A DNA stretch of 64,000 bases from Orbilia blumenaviensis (taxonomy: Eukaryota > Ascomycota > Orbiliomycetes > Orbiliales > Orbiliaceae): contig JAVHNS010000007.1 in assembly GCA_036872755.1 (NCBI GenBank), forward strand, positions 682,001-746,000, read 5' to 3'. Below are positions 1 to 13,020 of the stretch, one piece after another (positions within the stretch are counted from its first letter, which is position 1; every line of letters begins with the position of its first letter). A program made the translations under genes and the position numbers. The notes beneath the pieces are model-generated. The model was given only the letters and a program-made list of their open reading frames with translations. It did no database searches and was not told the DNA's origin.

Positions 1-768
1 AATTAGCCCACACACATAGCCCATAGCGAGGGCCTGTTAATAACTTAGCCCATCTCTGAGGCAGGAGTTGGATGGAGGTGTGGTCCGAATGGGAAGTCAA
101 AGTGGATATTGGATTAGTTTCCATGCCGTGCCGTGGGGATTCTAACCGACCGGGGTCGAGGAAGGGATTGGGGGTGAAGGTCTGGAATGCCCTCTTTCTT
201 CTCCTTATTTCCTCACAAAAGAGATCATGCTGCTGCAACTAGCAGCCTCCAAAGGCTCCCTTGGCTGGCTGGTTTGACCCTGGCCAAGTTACGCACTTCG
301 AGGTCTTGAGACACTCGCACATTAGTTCACCTCCAAGCAAATCATCCACTACTTCGAGGCGGTGGTCAACGTGCATAAAAAACGATACACTGACTAAGGC
401 GTAAGAAAGCGCTGCTTTGGTACAGGTACTGAACTTGTACATATATCCCATCGGCTTCCTACGCAGAAAATGTAACTTCCGGCATATCCAAGCCTCCTCC
501 TTACGTTCCTTGACTTCCGGTCAGGTACATTTTGATCCTCGAAAAACTGGGTCAAGCTACTGCTTGTGGTCATCTCGTTCCGTCCTGGATAGCTGCCTCA
601 GAGATATGACCAATCTCGAATGCCACAAGTGGGACAGGGCGCGCGACATGGTTAAAGATGCTTGGACGGACATGTACATAATAAGATGTAGTAAGGGTTG
701 GGCTTGCGTGTGTGTGAAGTCGAAAAAATCAAAATCGAAAAAATCAAATAAAAAGCCACTAACGACAA

Positions 769-772
<4 letters not shown>

Positions 773-814
<42 letters not shown>
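773..814 (+). repeat. 42-nt uninterrupted poly(A) tract
   Basis: There is a run of 42 consecutive A residues. Just upstream (about 719-747) is an imperfect direct repeat of a TCGAAAAAATCAAA unit. Such a tract can be the 3' end of a retroposed insertion or a simple slippage expansion. No coding remnant of a retrotransposon is visible upstream. Confidence 0.9.
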
Positions 815-815
<1 letters not shown>

Positions 816-3800
816 AGAGATGGGTTTTTAGGAAATCTTCCCACAGACCCTGTTTCTGGAAAAAGCAGGATACATACGCCTTGCTTGCTTGCTTTCTTGC
901 AACAAGAGTCTTGTCAAGTATCAGACCAATCGTCTTCAGTCGGCAATATCAGCTTCTGTCGCTGTTAATTCTGTGTCCAGCCCCGGACATGCTGAGTTGG
1001 TTAGGTGTGATATCGAACTTCACTCTCGATTCGCCAAGTAACGCAATAACCCCAAACAGGGGAGGGAAAATACATCCATAACTTGGAGAAAAAAAGTAAG
1101 TTATTACTCGTGAGCTGCTGTGAAGGCACTCGCCAGGGAAGGATGCGCTCTCCGCTGTGTGTGTGTCATGATGCTTGCGTGTGGGAACCCAAGGGAGCCA
1201 CGGCCGCCAAATCAGACAACGTTCTCTTGTCGATGGCGGGGGAACAAAATACGAATGCAAAGGAGACATTAAGGAAAATAAGAAAAGAAAATGGAAGCAG
1301 GGTAACGAAACCATACAGAGAAGGAAAACCAGCTTTTTGATGGAGCTAAAAGCGACATTTTGTTGCAGTTGTGTGGGTAGGTACATTGCACATATTACGG
1401 ATCGAACATGTAATGTTGAGCGCTCGTCGACGACGACTGAAAAAATGCAAGCATGTTGCTCCTCGTCAATACAGGGGTGAAATTTTACCTTTCTAGCCTT
1501 TCTGTCTCATGCAACTTCCAATGCACCCTTGGCGGTGGATGGACACACAATGCTCACAAGCGAAAAGGCCGTCTAGCCTCCTTTGAAGGGCAAAAAAGGA
1601 GAGAAGGAAAAGGCATGGGGGTATGATGATGATGCATAACTTTTGCCTTGAACTCCTCTAAGCTTTTTTCGATCGTGCAGGGCAGCAAAAGACCCGACCA
1701 AAATACCCACTAACGCAGACATTATTACTGGAGCGAGCAAGTTACAGGACCAGAGGATGGATTGCAAGGGGGTCCTCACTCGTGATTTAGGGAGCAACAA
1801 AAGAGGCCGAACAAATTTGCTTGCAATTTCAGGTTTAGGAGCCTGGCCGCTTTCCGTCGTTCAGGCCGAGACGACATCGATGCGGATAGAAGGAATGTGG
1901 AACGAAACCCCAACAGTCAATGACCCCTCTTAGGAAAACAGTGTGAGAATAGGGCGAATAGGATCCGGCCGTAGCAGCCATCCGGCCAATAGCCTGTTGG
2001 GTTTGTTGATGGGCATGGGGGCTTTGGTCTCTAGCCAAAACCCTCTCCTTGTGCAAGAAAAGATGTCCGGTAAAGGCCCAGCCGTGTTGTTTGTCACACA
2101 GGCGTTCTATCAAGCAGGTGGCCGATGATTGGCTTCGACGTCCTAAACCTCGAACGTGATCTCCTCACTCAGGTGGAGGCTTTTTTCTTTTGTCGTTCCC
2201 TGCGTGTGCTGCACCGGGTGTTGCAGCGACTTAAAGTATTGATGGAGCTAGCTGGGAGACGTTGGTGCATAACTTTGGCTGTAGACCTCCCCAAATGTGG
2301 AGATGGCCTCAGTCGTCGTCGATATCTGCGTCTAAGTACCTATCTTAGGAACTGTTACCTTTTGTTACCTTCCCCCATCTCGCTCTTGCCAACGAGCAAA
2401 GGAGAAACATCCCTTGTCCATCGGGATGGAACCAAAGATGGTAGTGGCTTTGTCCTTCCTTCTCTTTATTTCTTTTTTGTTCAAAAAAAAAAAAAAAGAA
2501 AAAAAGCTGGTTGTATTCCTCCTTTTGCAACAGAATACCATAGCGCTTGTGCTTTGTAGTTATCCGGAATGGCTTAATATGGGCACATAAAGCTAGTTAC
2601 CCTTCCTACTGCTACTTAGCTTGCAGCCCTGTCATCATCGAATTCAATCTCGGGGCTATTGGAAGCCAATAGGTTTCTCGAAACAAATTCGCTTTTTATT
2701 TTTTATTCTACTTTTATTTATTTATTTTGAAGGCAAGTGTTAAGACCCCGTTATATTCGGAATGCATAGGTTTTTTTTTTTGTGTCCGCCTCGACAACCC
2801 GGTTGCACAGCAAGGAGATACCCAACTGCGCCGCGAGTTCCATCGACGCTGCAGCTAAGCTTTAAAAGATGATTTGGAGAAAAAGAAGAAAAAAGAATGT
2901 GATGGACTTGGGCTATGAACCGTCCTAATAACCCGATCGATCATAGAAAATGCAACTTTGGTTGGAGTGCATGCTGCGATGTGGTTGGTTGGATTGCAAA
3001 GGGAGAACAAGCTAGAACCCAGAACGGGATGTGGGAACCGCCATCCTTTCAACCTCACCGGAAACTGTGTTGTGGCAGAACTCGAGACGGTTCACAAGCT
3101 TCCAAGGCGGCTTCCCTTTCGAAATAACTCCATCCGCCAGAACGCAAACACGTAGGATGGATGTACTATATTCGTGTATGTACGTGTATAGTATGTATTT
3201 ATGTATGCAAGCGCTATTATAACATCTGAACACATAAAAAGGAAATGGCATGACCAAAAAAAAAAAAAAAAAAAGGAGACATTCAAAAATTAAAATCTCA
3301 CCAACCGCGGGAGGCCAGCTGCATGTTAGATGGGAGGAATCTAGATAAGTCGGATATCAGACTGCGGTACATTGCAGCTAACAAATCTTTTTTACGTATA
3401 CATACACCTAGGTTTCAAAATAATCAAATGCAACGGTCGAGTGAATCGTCTAAATTAACATTAAACCTCAAAACCTAGCGATATATTGCAAGATTGGCCA
3501 GGGGGTTGGAAAAGAAATGGATCACATTCCTAGACCGCCAGGCCGATCAGATATATTGAATACGTAGACCTCGTCAGACGATGCGATATATAACTTTTCG
3601 GGATTATCATGCATCTCTCTCGTCCAACGGTTGATATAATAGTCTTGAGATGGTGCATTCAATAAATCTGCATAAGACAGGAAGGGGACATCGTACGGGC
3701 CTTCGGTATGCCTTTGAATTTTGTGATATTAGGATACTAGTACTGAAAAGAGCCTGGCCCTGGGAACTGCCAGGTATCTTTGTACCTGTACCCGGTCTAG

Positions 3801-6800
3801 GACTGCCACTCAACAGTCCAGCATACTTTTTGAACATGCTGAAATGTTTGTGATCAAATGACAAATACCAATCAGCTTCGACGGTGGCCTCGTTGGACAA
3901 ATCAGGTAAAATAAGTTTGAAAAGAAACAACGGTTTGCACTTAAGTCATTAGGGTGGTAGTTGTGAGGACATCAAACCTTGCATTGCAGCTCGCAATACG
4001 TATGGACATGGAGTATGTACCGGTGTTAAACGTTGGGGACAACTGACTGTTCGCAGGGTACTGTACCGTCTAACAGAAGGAGGCGGTACTTGTTTGAATG
4101 TTGGCCGATTACATATATCTCCATGTGGGTTCTCCAGCTTATTCCGACCAATAGGCTGAAGTCTCGTCGCCTTTTCTGTTCACCTCGGTGCTTGCGTCGA
4201 CCACACCCCCAGCACAGCTCTTTCCTTTTCCTATTTCTTTCCTGCGTCGGATGTAAATGGACGCGTGATTCCAAGGCGTAATGGGTAATTGCCTGCTCTC
4301 ACAGAGGCGGCCTTTTGCCTTAGCGGATCTCAGCAGCCTGGCAAGTAACCAGCGGAATAGTGAAACCTTGCTTCGCCGCGTCGGGTTGCGTTAAGTTGCT
4401 GCTATCTTCGGCTTACCGACGGCTGGCTGGCTTATGGATCACATACCAACGAGTCGTATCATCAGCGTCTCCGTTATGACGATTTGCGAATTAATTGAAT
4501 TTTGCGGCGCCCCTGCAGGTGCGCTCACCTCCCAAGGAGCACCACTTCTTAACTGTCTCGGATGTAAGTTGAAGGTCCGGACGCTGCGTCTACATCATAT
4601 CTCGCGGCCCCGGAGCAAGACAAAGAAAAAAATAAATATCAAAAATAAAAAATAAAATAATTTTTTATGCCTCGAGCAAGTATATCCTTGAAGAAACGAA
4701 CTCCGAAAAGGTATTCGAATGCGGACAAGTTAAGCGATCCTCTTTGGAAAATTATCATCTGGCTTGCAAACCGGTCGGCGAGCAATAGGAATTCATTATC
4801 ACAGTCAGATGGATACATACCACTTCCTCAAAGCTCCTTCTCCAAATGCACAGATCCAACCCCTCGCGACAAAGCATGCTGGATTTCCAAGCAAGCAACA
4901 TCGGTTCAGAATCAGATGTCGCAATGCAAAACGGAGTAGATGCAAGGCCCCAGGAATATCCACTCAACACCAAAAAGCAGATCATCCAGCCGGCATTTCC
5001 TCCAGCTTCCGAAACTCTCGTTTCTGTGCTTGATGTGTCAAAACCCCCAACATGCCGCCTGCTGCGATCTCTGTGGACGGAGTAAATATCGTATATTGCA
5101 TATATCGCAGGACCTTTGCCACTAGTCCATTCGTAGCCTCCTTGAATATTTAGTTGTCATGTGGCAGGCGACCTGAAATTCAATTCAACAAGATCCACTT
5201 TTTGGCTCTTTTGCCTTCCCGGAACGCGTAAAGTGCTAAAATTCCTATGTGCTTCTCGTGCATCGTCCTTGGGATCTGGGTTTTGGCCCTCTCGAGCGAC
5301 TTTCCCATGCTCGGAAAGAGGTGGGAAGGAGGGGGCCGCGATACATGGGAACAAAATGCCCAGCCATGCCGTATGATAAATTGCCAGACGTATCTGATTA
5401 AGTGCGGTGAACCCAGCTGCATAACCAGGCGAGGCAAGCAAGGATAAACATATTATAAGTGTGGGCTTTTTAACGAAGAACGAAAGCAGCCTGGACCGTT
5501 TATGCTAGTTCAGCCAACCCTCATAACTGGCTCACCTCCCTAACGCCCCCCCTCCTTTGAACAAGGTCCCCACTCTTGCTGAACCTGCAACGCGGAGCAT
5601 CCCATGGCCACGGATGGTGGGATGATGGCCGTCGGGTGTCTTGGGATGTAAGTTATGTTATGTATGTGGTATGTAGGCAGTAGGATCCATTTGCCGGAGT
5701 TTGTTCCATGCACAGCATATATCCTTTCAAGTTATTTGCTATACTCCAATCTCCACAATAGCCGATCCCTCTCGGTGTTTCCTAGCCGCTGACATGCCAC
5801 ATCTGGCTATTGTGTGGTCTCCAATATGATGCCTTTGCGAGTTTCGTATTACGACCGTGATCATGGGAGTTATTTTCCCTCTCCATTTCCTTCAGGTCTC
5901 CGGGGTAGATCGATGCGGTACACGAAATCCGCGTTCTTTTTTATTTTTTACAATATTACTTTTTCTTCATTTTTAGGTTTCTCATGCACGAGTCCTATGC
6001 GTTATCTTCATACTTTGATTGTTGCATGGTCCTCCTCGGTTTTTGCCTCAGCTTCAGCTTTTGATATCACACTTGGACCGTGGAACCTTGTGTGGGTTAA
6101 ATTCCTTAGCTTCAATCTTCGAATATCCACTGGAAGCTAGCTCGTGATCTGGACCATTTGATATTGGTGATGCGACTTGCGAATCGGCAGGCAGGCAAGT
6201 ATTTTATGTTCATACTTTTACTAAAGTGCTTTGTGTATTAGGCATCGAATGCCGTGGCTTGTCGTGGCGGTCTTACAGTGTTGCAACATATTTTACTTCT
6301 TATTGCATAGGTAGCTAGGATAGCTACTTTTTAGTAGCTGCTAGTCGTCGTACTTGACCGAGATGATCGATCGCGATCCATAATTGAATTTTCATGGATG
6401 GTCGGAACGGTTAACTGAAAGTCATCGAACCGCTTCTAATAAAAGGCTGTGATGTATGCATATATGTAATATGTGTGCAAGAAGTAACCGCAAATTCCCG
6501 TGAGGCTGTCGAAAGGTGTGTGGATGAGCCCGAACGAATCAAAAGACAGGGTTTGAGGTGCCACCTCAACGTCATCCATTGCACAACCCCCTTCGAGAGG
6601 CCCAAAGCCTTCAACCGGATCACCAGCTTCGCCTTTCCAACAATGGCAGTTCTCCCCATGAGGCTGGTCTCGAACTCGGCGGAAGGGGAAAAACTTTTAA
6701 TTTGATAATGGATCGCCAGTGTTCCATATAGCCATCTGCAGATGAGCAAAGTCTGCAGATGCACAGCTTCAGGCAAGCTAAGCTACCTAGTGGGTTGTAT

Positions 6801-7791
6801 CTTAGCTTTGAAGGTTTTTGATATCGAACCTTCAAATTTTTTATCTTTGGCCTCCTCGGAAACCCTGGTCACCTGGTCAGGCCCTTCTCGTCTATCCTAT
6901 CAGAGTTTCGAATGTCTCAACCAGACCTACATCTCGGAAGGCATGGAAGCTGCAGGATGTCAGGACAAGACAGTCCGAACAGGCTTACTCTTTGCAGTCC
7001 GCAGCCACTGGTTGACCCAGGTCTGTCACGTATGTATTGTCAACAGTATATTGACATCTGAGCCCGCATACGAGCTACACGAAATAAAAATCCTTTAGAC
7101 ACAATGCATCCCTAGCCTTTGCGGGTATGAATCATGTTGCTAGAACCTCGTAGTAGCCCGCTGCGGGACTAAAAAAAAACCATCGCAGCTTCCGAACACA
7201 AATGGCCCGCCGACGACGTGCATAGACGAACAGGGTAGACATCTGATCACTAACAACCATTATCCCTCGAGAGAGTGGGAGGGAGAGGTCCACTCTGGTG
7301 CTGCAAGATCGGCAAACAGCTGAAGACACCGAGAACACCGAGGCTTTTGAGGACGCAGACATTAGATGTTGACAGGGTTTCTGCTTAGGCCTTGTCTGTC
7401 AAGATCTAGACAGATCATACGGCCGTCGACAAGGCGCTGACATGGGCCTGGTAACTATACGGTACCGGTTCGATGCTCGCAGCAGACAGGATCAGTTGAG
7501 TCCTTGCATGCAACAGGAACCTTCGTGAAGAGGCAAGCTTCGTCCGTTTCTGGGTACAATAACCTGTTAACGTTAATGTTTAATGTCAGTACACACATGC
7601 TGACTGACATCCACATCCACACATCCATCCACTACGCACCGTCGACGGACACGCGCTGGTTTTAGCCAATCTCAGGCATTTCCCGGTCGAAGGTGCTAGA
7701 TCGCGGGCGAATTTTCTAGCTTTTGTCGACAGGTAATAGCGCATGATGTGATAATCGTCACCGCTTTGCCCCGCTCGAGCGCTCGTTGGTC

Positions 7792-7817
7792 TTTTTTTTT
7801 TTTTTTTTTTTTTTTTT
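7792..7817 (+). repeat. 26-nt poly(T) tract
   Basis: This is a homopolymer run of 26 T residues about 460 bp upstream of the first supported gene. It could act as a nucleosome-excluding poly(dA:dT) element or be a slippage product. Nothing in the sequence distinguishes these. Confidence 0.85.
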
Positions 7818-8279
7818 CCTAGCTTAGTACATTACATACACATAGCAGCTCGACCAGCTCAACATCATACAAACTCTTCTAGGCGATATCGCTCTTGCGT
7901 GTCTCCAAAGTACTTACTTACTTAATACTTAATGACTAGTACTTACTAACTAACGTAGCTAACTTGCCAAACTACCGCTGAGGCGATTCAGAAAAAGGAA
8001 GTACTAATTTGGGGGTTTCTGTCGCGGTGGCACCGGACGGACTTGTACTTCGTTGATAGTCCAGCAACTTGGTGCTAATCTCAATGAACTGAGTCCTAAA
8101 AGTCTCTCCAAACCGAGCTCAGTTAATCCAGAATTCAAACCTGTTCCACCATCGATATCACAATCAACCAACCAGGGTTTCTCTAACCACCGGGCGTTTC
8201 TTTTTTATACTAACCACCACTTTAACGAGTTCGAGAATTACGGCTTCCCCATTCTTCCCTTTCGCCCAAGGCCGCTTTG

Positions 8280-10716
8280 ATGGCACGGAAACGGACACTG
8301 CTGCTAGTTTTCATCCATGGCTTCAAGGTTAGTTGACATCAGCCGCCTCAATTGAACTCGAGCACGACAACCACCACCCCTGGAGGGATAAGGTACTCCA
8401 CATACAACCAACCTTTCTTTCGGCGGCCAATTTTGATGTGTTCCCATGCATATGGATCATAACTTTTTTCTCATTGTTGCCTGCTGCCATTTTTACCCTC
8501 CCTTTTTTTCGTTTCTTTTCTCCAAAAAGATGCCTAGATTAGTGCCTGTTTATCAATTGAACATTTTTAACTAAAAAAGTTACTTATTTTCTCCTCATCG
8601 GATTAGGGCGGCGATGATACTTTCGGTCTCTTTCCTGAGGTATTTCTGCCGAGAATTTAGATGCACCCCTTGCGCGTCCTCGTCTTTTGTCACTCTAGAG
8701 GTGGATCTATACCCCTACATAGACCCATCTTCAGGGTGCAGATAGCGAGGTCCAATATAAAAAAAAATGAAGGTTTATTTTTATTTTATTTTTCTTGAAC
8801 CCGTGGCTAAGACTATCCTTTGCGGGGGGTGATAATTCATTTTCACCTTCCCCTCGGATGTCGGGATGTAACAGCATCTACAGCATACATTACAAAAATT
8901 TCTTCCGAATGTCGGCGTGAAAGCTGTCGTGTACCCGAGATACGAAACCAGAGGGAATCTGCCTGCGGCTGTGAAGCGTTTTCGTGAATGGTATGGAGAC
9001 CCTCTCCTTTACTTCCCTTCGCCTCCTGGAACCCCTCCTTCTATGCTATCATAAACGTGCATAACGTCGTTGTTTACCCTCTCGCCCTCCTTGTGCATGT
9101 TGCTGCTATTTCCCCCCCGCGCTGCGGGTGTGATTACGAACCAGGCAGCGAACAGGATTAGTCTTCTGGGATGGCAGTTGTAATGTCCAAGAATAAACTA
9201 ATTTTGGGAAACAACTTCTGTTGTGGATGAGCCACGGCACTTTTTGTCACTCGGAGCTTGAGAAGAGACAACAGCTGTGCCCTGTTGTAGCCAGCCAAGA
9301 TGAGAGCAAGACGTACCTCTTTACCCGGATCTTGAACGAGTTCCTGTTGACTACCCTTGAGGCTTACCTGAACCTGGAAATAACATCTCTTTCAATTGAC
9401 GTATTTGGAATGTTAACTCGAACACTGAGAATCGTAGGCTCCAAGACCTCGTTCTCGACACCGAAGATCTTAATGGCAACCGGTCGCTGATTGACCCCTC
9501 GGTGCGAGTGGTGCTGCTGGCACACTCCATGGGCGGGATCGTAGCTGCTGATACGCTGCTTGCGATTCTGGATGACGAACCCATAAGAAAACAACCGACG
9601 TCTTCATCTCCGTCTTCGTCTTCGTCGTCGAGGTCCGGCAGCCTAGATCCAAGGAGAAGAAGGGATTCGTCGTCAAGAAAGACGTCGTCACGATCTGAGA
9701 AAAAGCAGGATGTATTGAACGATGAAAAGATGATGTTCCCTGCTATCATTGGCATATGTGCCTTTGATACCCCGTATTTGGTATTTCATTTATTTTCCCC
9801 TACCTGAGGTCGTGGGCGGGTGAGCATAATGGTTGAAAGTGGACGTTTAGTAATATCGTCGCATTAGGGGCTTTCACCAAGCATGTTCGCCAACAGCGCA
9901 GAGAACAACTTTCGTGTAGCATCGGATGCTTTCACAACCGTGTCAAGCATTGCGAAAACCCTTGGTTTCTTTGGGTCTCAGGAAGCAGCGCCTGCTGCGT
10001 CGGTGGCCACGTCTTCGTCTGGCGCACAAGCTGCTGCCCTTCCTGCCGCTGGGCAAGCAGCTTCGTCAGGTGGAGGTTGGGGCTGGGGAAAGTTGGCATT
10101 GGCTGCCGCGGCTGCGACTACTGTTACGGCCGGCGCAGGCACAGCGGTTTACATGAACAGATCCAACATCACGCAGGGCTTTAGTTGGGTTACGTCGCAC
10201 TTAGAATTCGTAGGCGTGCTGTTCAATTCGGATGAACTCAAAGCGCGGATCATGAGAGCTTCCTCCGTCCCTGGCGTAGGAATTGCCAACTTCTACACGG
10301 TGTTGGGTAAAGGAGCAAAGTCTGCCTCTACACCACAAGGAAAGACACTCGAAGTTGGCGGTGGAGGACTACGAACTTTTTGCTCCCTCCCACCGAAGCC
10401 GAGGAATAGGTCGGTGTCGACGCCCACTTCGCCCACTTCGCCATCCTCGTCTTCCTCATCGGGAAATAAAGCTCCTGCCCCTCCTGGGTCAGCAGCTGCT
10501 TCATCCGATAATAGGGGAACCGCGGATATCGATGTCGGAGATCGAGATTTAAGGACCTGGTGGTTCACACAGTTGAATGATAAGGCCGCAGATGAGGTTA
10601 ATGCGCATATGTATATGTTCACTGCAGCTACGAACCCAGCATATAAAGATATGTTGGACGGAGCTGGAAGGCAGGTTATGAGGTGGGCCATCAATTGGTA
10701 CGATTCTAAGGGTTAG
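8280..10716 (+). CDS. DUF676-like alpha/beta-hydrolase (putative lipase)
   Basis: Conserved fungal serine hydrolase of the DUF676/lipase type, 459 aa. Five exons join in frame: 8280-8327, 8607-8639, 8884-8990, 9438-9780 and 9868-10716. The N-terminus gives the oxyanion strand LLLVFIHGFKGGDDTFG, then AVVYPRYETRGN. The nucleophile elbow is AHSMGGIVAAD (GxSxG with Ser), and FDTPYLGLSPSMF follows after a Ser/Lys-rich low-complexity insert. Residues about 215-245 are Ala/Gly-rich and hydrophobic and could be a membrane contact. The C-terminus ends in a WWFTQLNDKAADEVNAHM segment typical of this family. Substrate is unknown; the family is usually called a putative lipase or protein of unknown function. 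The third intron (447 nt) is long for this locus, so a missed small exon is possible. Family assignment is confident, exact exon borders less so. Confidence 0.85.
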
Positions 10717-11422
10717 GAAACAGAAAACGTAGTTCTGACCTTTGAATTTCAGCTCAGGGCAAGCCCTTGATCATGTTGAATTATTTTACGTTGTGTTTCT
10801 ATGCCTGGCGCTTTGTTACCCGCTTATAGATTTGGACCTTGCTTTAGCAGGGCTTTAGAATGCATAAATTGATACAACTTGTACCCAGAACTTTCGATAA
10901 TGTACAAGTTAGTAACATAAATTATTGGCCGGGCTGGCTCCTTAGGGCTACAGGCTCATAGACAAAATGATTTCTTCAAATACTGGCCTCATAGGACTAT
11001 TGTGGATATATGACCTCGCTTGCTGTAGATTTTATGTGGGAGAGAGCTTCGGTGAGTTTCCGAAAACCGCTTATCTTGATAACCACCACAAAATATCGCC
11101 AAACGTTCGAAGACCTCGATCGCTACTAATTGAGGTAGATGTGCTTACTTGATGGGGAGAAAAAAGAGCCCATGTTTGGTGGTGAATCCGTTATCTTTCG
11201 TGTCGTATATATATGAACATCGTAGCTCTTTAAAACCTATAGTACAGAAACAAAAAGGGAAAAAGGAAAGGGAATAGTTCTTCGCGCCGACGCTACTGTT
11301 CTTAATATTTTCTTTCCAATTGCAGTATTAATGAGCTATTGCCATGGTCAATTAAGCCTCCCTAGCGTGCCCCTGTAAACTGCATCAAAATATACACAAA
11401 ATCGGGACTCCTCTATCGTCTT
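10717..11422. other. Convergent intergenic spacer
   Basis: This is the 706-bp space between the 3' ends of the hydrolase and GCV3 genes. It contains AT-rich sequence compatible with 3' UTRs of both genes. I see no further gene or RNA. Confidence 0.6.
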
Positions 11423-12047
11423 TTATTCATGGGTATAGCTCTCATAAGCAGCATCATCCATCAACTCCTCCTTCAGACGCTCAACCTCACCCTCGTGGAC
11501 AGCGATCTTAACGATCCAACCGGTCTCACCCTCGGCATCCTCATTTACCAGCTTCGGCTTCGTGTTCAGCTCCTCATTGACTTCGATGATATCACCGGTG
11601 ACAGGCGACATGATGTCTGACGCAGACTTGACGCTCTCCACGGCACCTATCGAGTCGTCGGCTTCGACTGTGGAGTCGATTTCGGGCAATTCAATGAAGA
11701 CCACCTCGCCGAGTTTCTCCTGGGCGTATTCGGTGATTCCGACGGTACCGATGTTGGTTTCGGTGTCGTAGGAGATCCATTCGTGGTCTTGGGTGTAGCG
11801 TTTGATGACTGATAGTAAAATTTTATTAGCAAAAAATATTCCAAAAATTCTCCATGATTTTAGAGAAGATAAGGGAAGAAGCAGAAGTAGTGATTTCCGT
11901 ACTTTCGCATTGCGCAGCAGTCTGAGAGAACTGCCTACGGCTCAGCGGAGTGCCGAGGACTCTAACGGGTGCGGGAGCGACGGCCCTGCACAAGGAACCC
12001 GAAGCTCTCGGGAGAGCTCGCGAGACAAGTCGGAGTGTCGATGCCAT
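11423..12047 (-). CDS. GCV3: Glycine cleavage system H protein, mitochondrial
   Basis: Lipoyl carrier protein of the mitochondrial glycine decarboxylase complex; it shuttles the aminomethyl group between the P, T and L proteins. Two exons (12047-11903 and 11808-11423) join in frame to 176 aa, the normal length of a precursor H protein. Residues 1-47 form an Arg/Ser/Ala-rich presequence ending in RRQFSQTA, a typical mitochondrial cleavage context. The mature part carries DHEWI, GTVGITEYAQ and LGEVVFIELPE, the lipoylation site ESVKSASD with Lys at about residue 109, then NEELNTKPKLVNE and GWIVKI. The 94-nt intron has a GTACGG donor and a CAG acceptor. The gene faces MRP17 head to head, 455 bp apart. 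The identification is secure. Confidence 0.97.
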
Positions 12048-12502
12048 TGGTGCGGATTTTTCTTTAAAAAAATACTTCCTTAGTGAAAAGGAACCCTTTT
12101 TTACCGTATAGCCGTGATGATGAAATAATCTGATGATCCAAACCCAATTGAAGAGAGGAGTGGGTGTTTTGTTTTTGTGGTTAATGGCGGGGTGAAGGGA
12201 TTTATCGTGACGTCGGGAGACTGAGAGTTTCCAACGGGTTTTCCTTGTGGAAATTTTGGTGTTGCGAGAGACTACTTTTAAATGCTGTTATTTGGTTGGG
12301 TGATTTTAGCTTGTGCTTTTGTCCGGGTTTATCTTATCGGAAATCTTGATGGGCTGTTTTTCTTTTTTTCTTCTTTCTCAACTCTACCATTCTTCTACTG
12401 GACGACAAGGGACGACCGGGTGTGTGCATTTCTTTGAACGTCAACCTTCGACTTCCTAGCTTCTTTCGATACTTGGTTCGACCATTTCGAGGAACCATAA
12501 TC
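12048..12502. promoter_or_regulatory. Divergent promoter region GCV3/MRP17
   Basis: The 455 bp between the start codons of two head-to-head genes for mitochondrial proteins must contain both promoters and 5' UTRs. The MRP17-proximal part is pyrimidine-rich. I cannot name a specific factor site with confidence. Confidence 0.6.
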
Positions 12503-13020
12503 ATGCTATACGAGCTTCTGGGAGCTGTGAGTTTACAATGACTTTTCCCTTTATACATTATAGCTAGCTATCATTGTCATTACTGTACTAATACATCTAT
12601 CTATATCTCCAGGTCCGTCCCGGCAGCCTGCTGGAAATCAAAGAGTACGCCGACCTACCTCCCCACCACATCTACCTCCCCAAAACCTCGCAAAAAAGGC
12701 TCTAACGTATCCCTTAAACCTCACCCTACAGAGTTATAAAAACCGTCGGCATGCAAGTCTTAACCAATGGCGGTATCGTCCGAGGAGTCAATAACTGGGG
12801 TGTAACCCACCTCCCCAAAAAGATCCGAAAACATCAAGCCACACATACCCAAGGTCACTACTTCCTCATGCGATTCGATTGCGATCCGGCTACTCAGAAG
12901 ATTGTGAAGGAGACTTTGGGAGTCGATCCGAGAATGATTAAGTTTTCGGTGGTGAAGATGGGGGATGGGAAGTTGCAGGATATTAGTCGGGTCAGAGGAG
13001 ACGCTCCTTGGTTTCATTGA
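12503..13020 (+). CDS. MRP17: Mitochondrial small-subunit ribosomal protein bS6m
   Basis: Mitochondrial homologue of bacterial ribosomal protein S6, part of the 37S subunit. Three exons (12503-12526, 12613-12644, 12732-13020) give 114 aa. The first exon codes only MLYELLGA, the standard start of the family. Exon 2 gives VRPGSLLEIKE, and exon 3 holds the conserved core NGGIVRGVNNWGVTHLPKKI, then HYFLMRFD, with KFSVVKMG near the C-terminus. Because the first ATG-containing exon is only 24 nt, ORF calling alone would misplace the start at Met 12751. The gene is divergently transcribed from GCV3, so two mitochondrial proteins share one promoter region. Confidence 0.92.

Larger units (their letters stand above)
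1..8279. other. Gene-poor region, no supported gene
   Basis: I find no recognisable coding exon on either strand across about 8.3 kb. Open frames here are short (under 190 codons), overlap one another in opposite directions and have no protein-like motif or exon chain. The stretch contains several homopolymer runs (A at 773-814, about 2483-2496 and about 3256-3273; T at 7792-7817) and AT-rich patches around 2690-2735 and 4620-4665. It may be an intergenic island, an old repeat or a long regulatory region. A lineage-specific non-coding RNA cannot be excluded. Confidence 0.6.

Noticed and set aside
417..968. 183-codon open frame at the left end
   Set aside because: Its middle is a poly-Lys run encoded by the A42 tract; no domain, and an overlapping antisense frame encodes poly-Phe.
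6411..6835. Overlapping minus-strand frames of 121 and 71 codons
   Set aside because: No recognisable motif, opposite-strand frames equally long, no exon partners.
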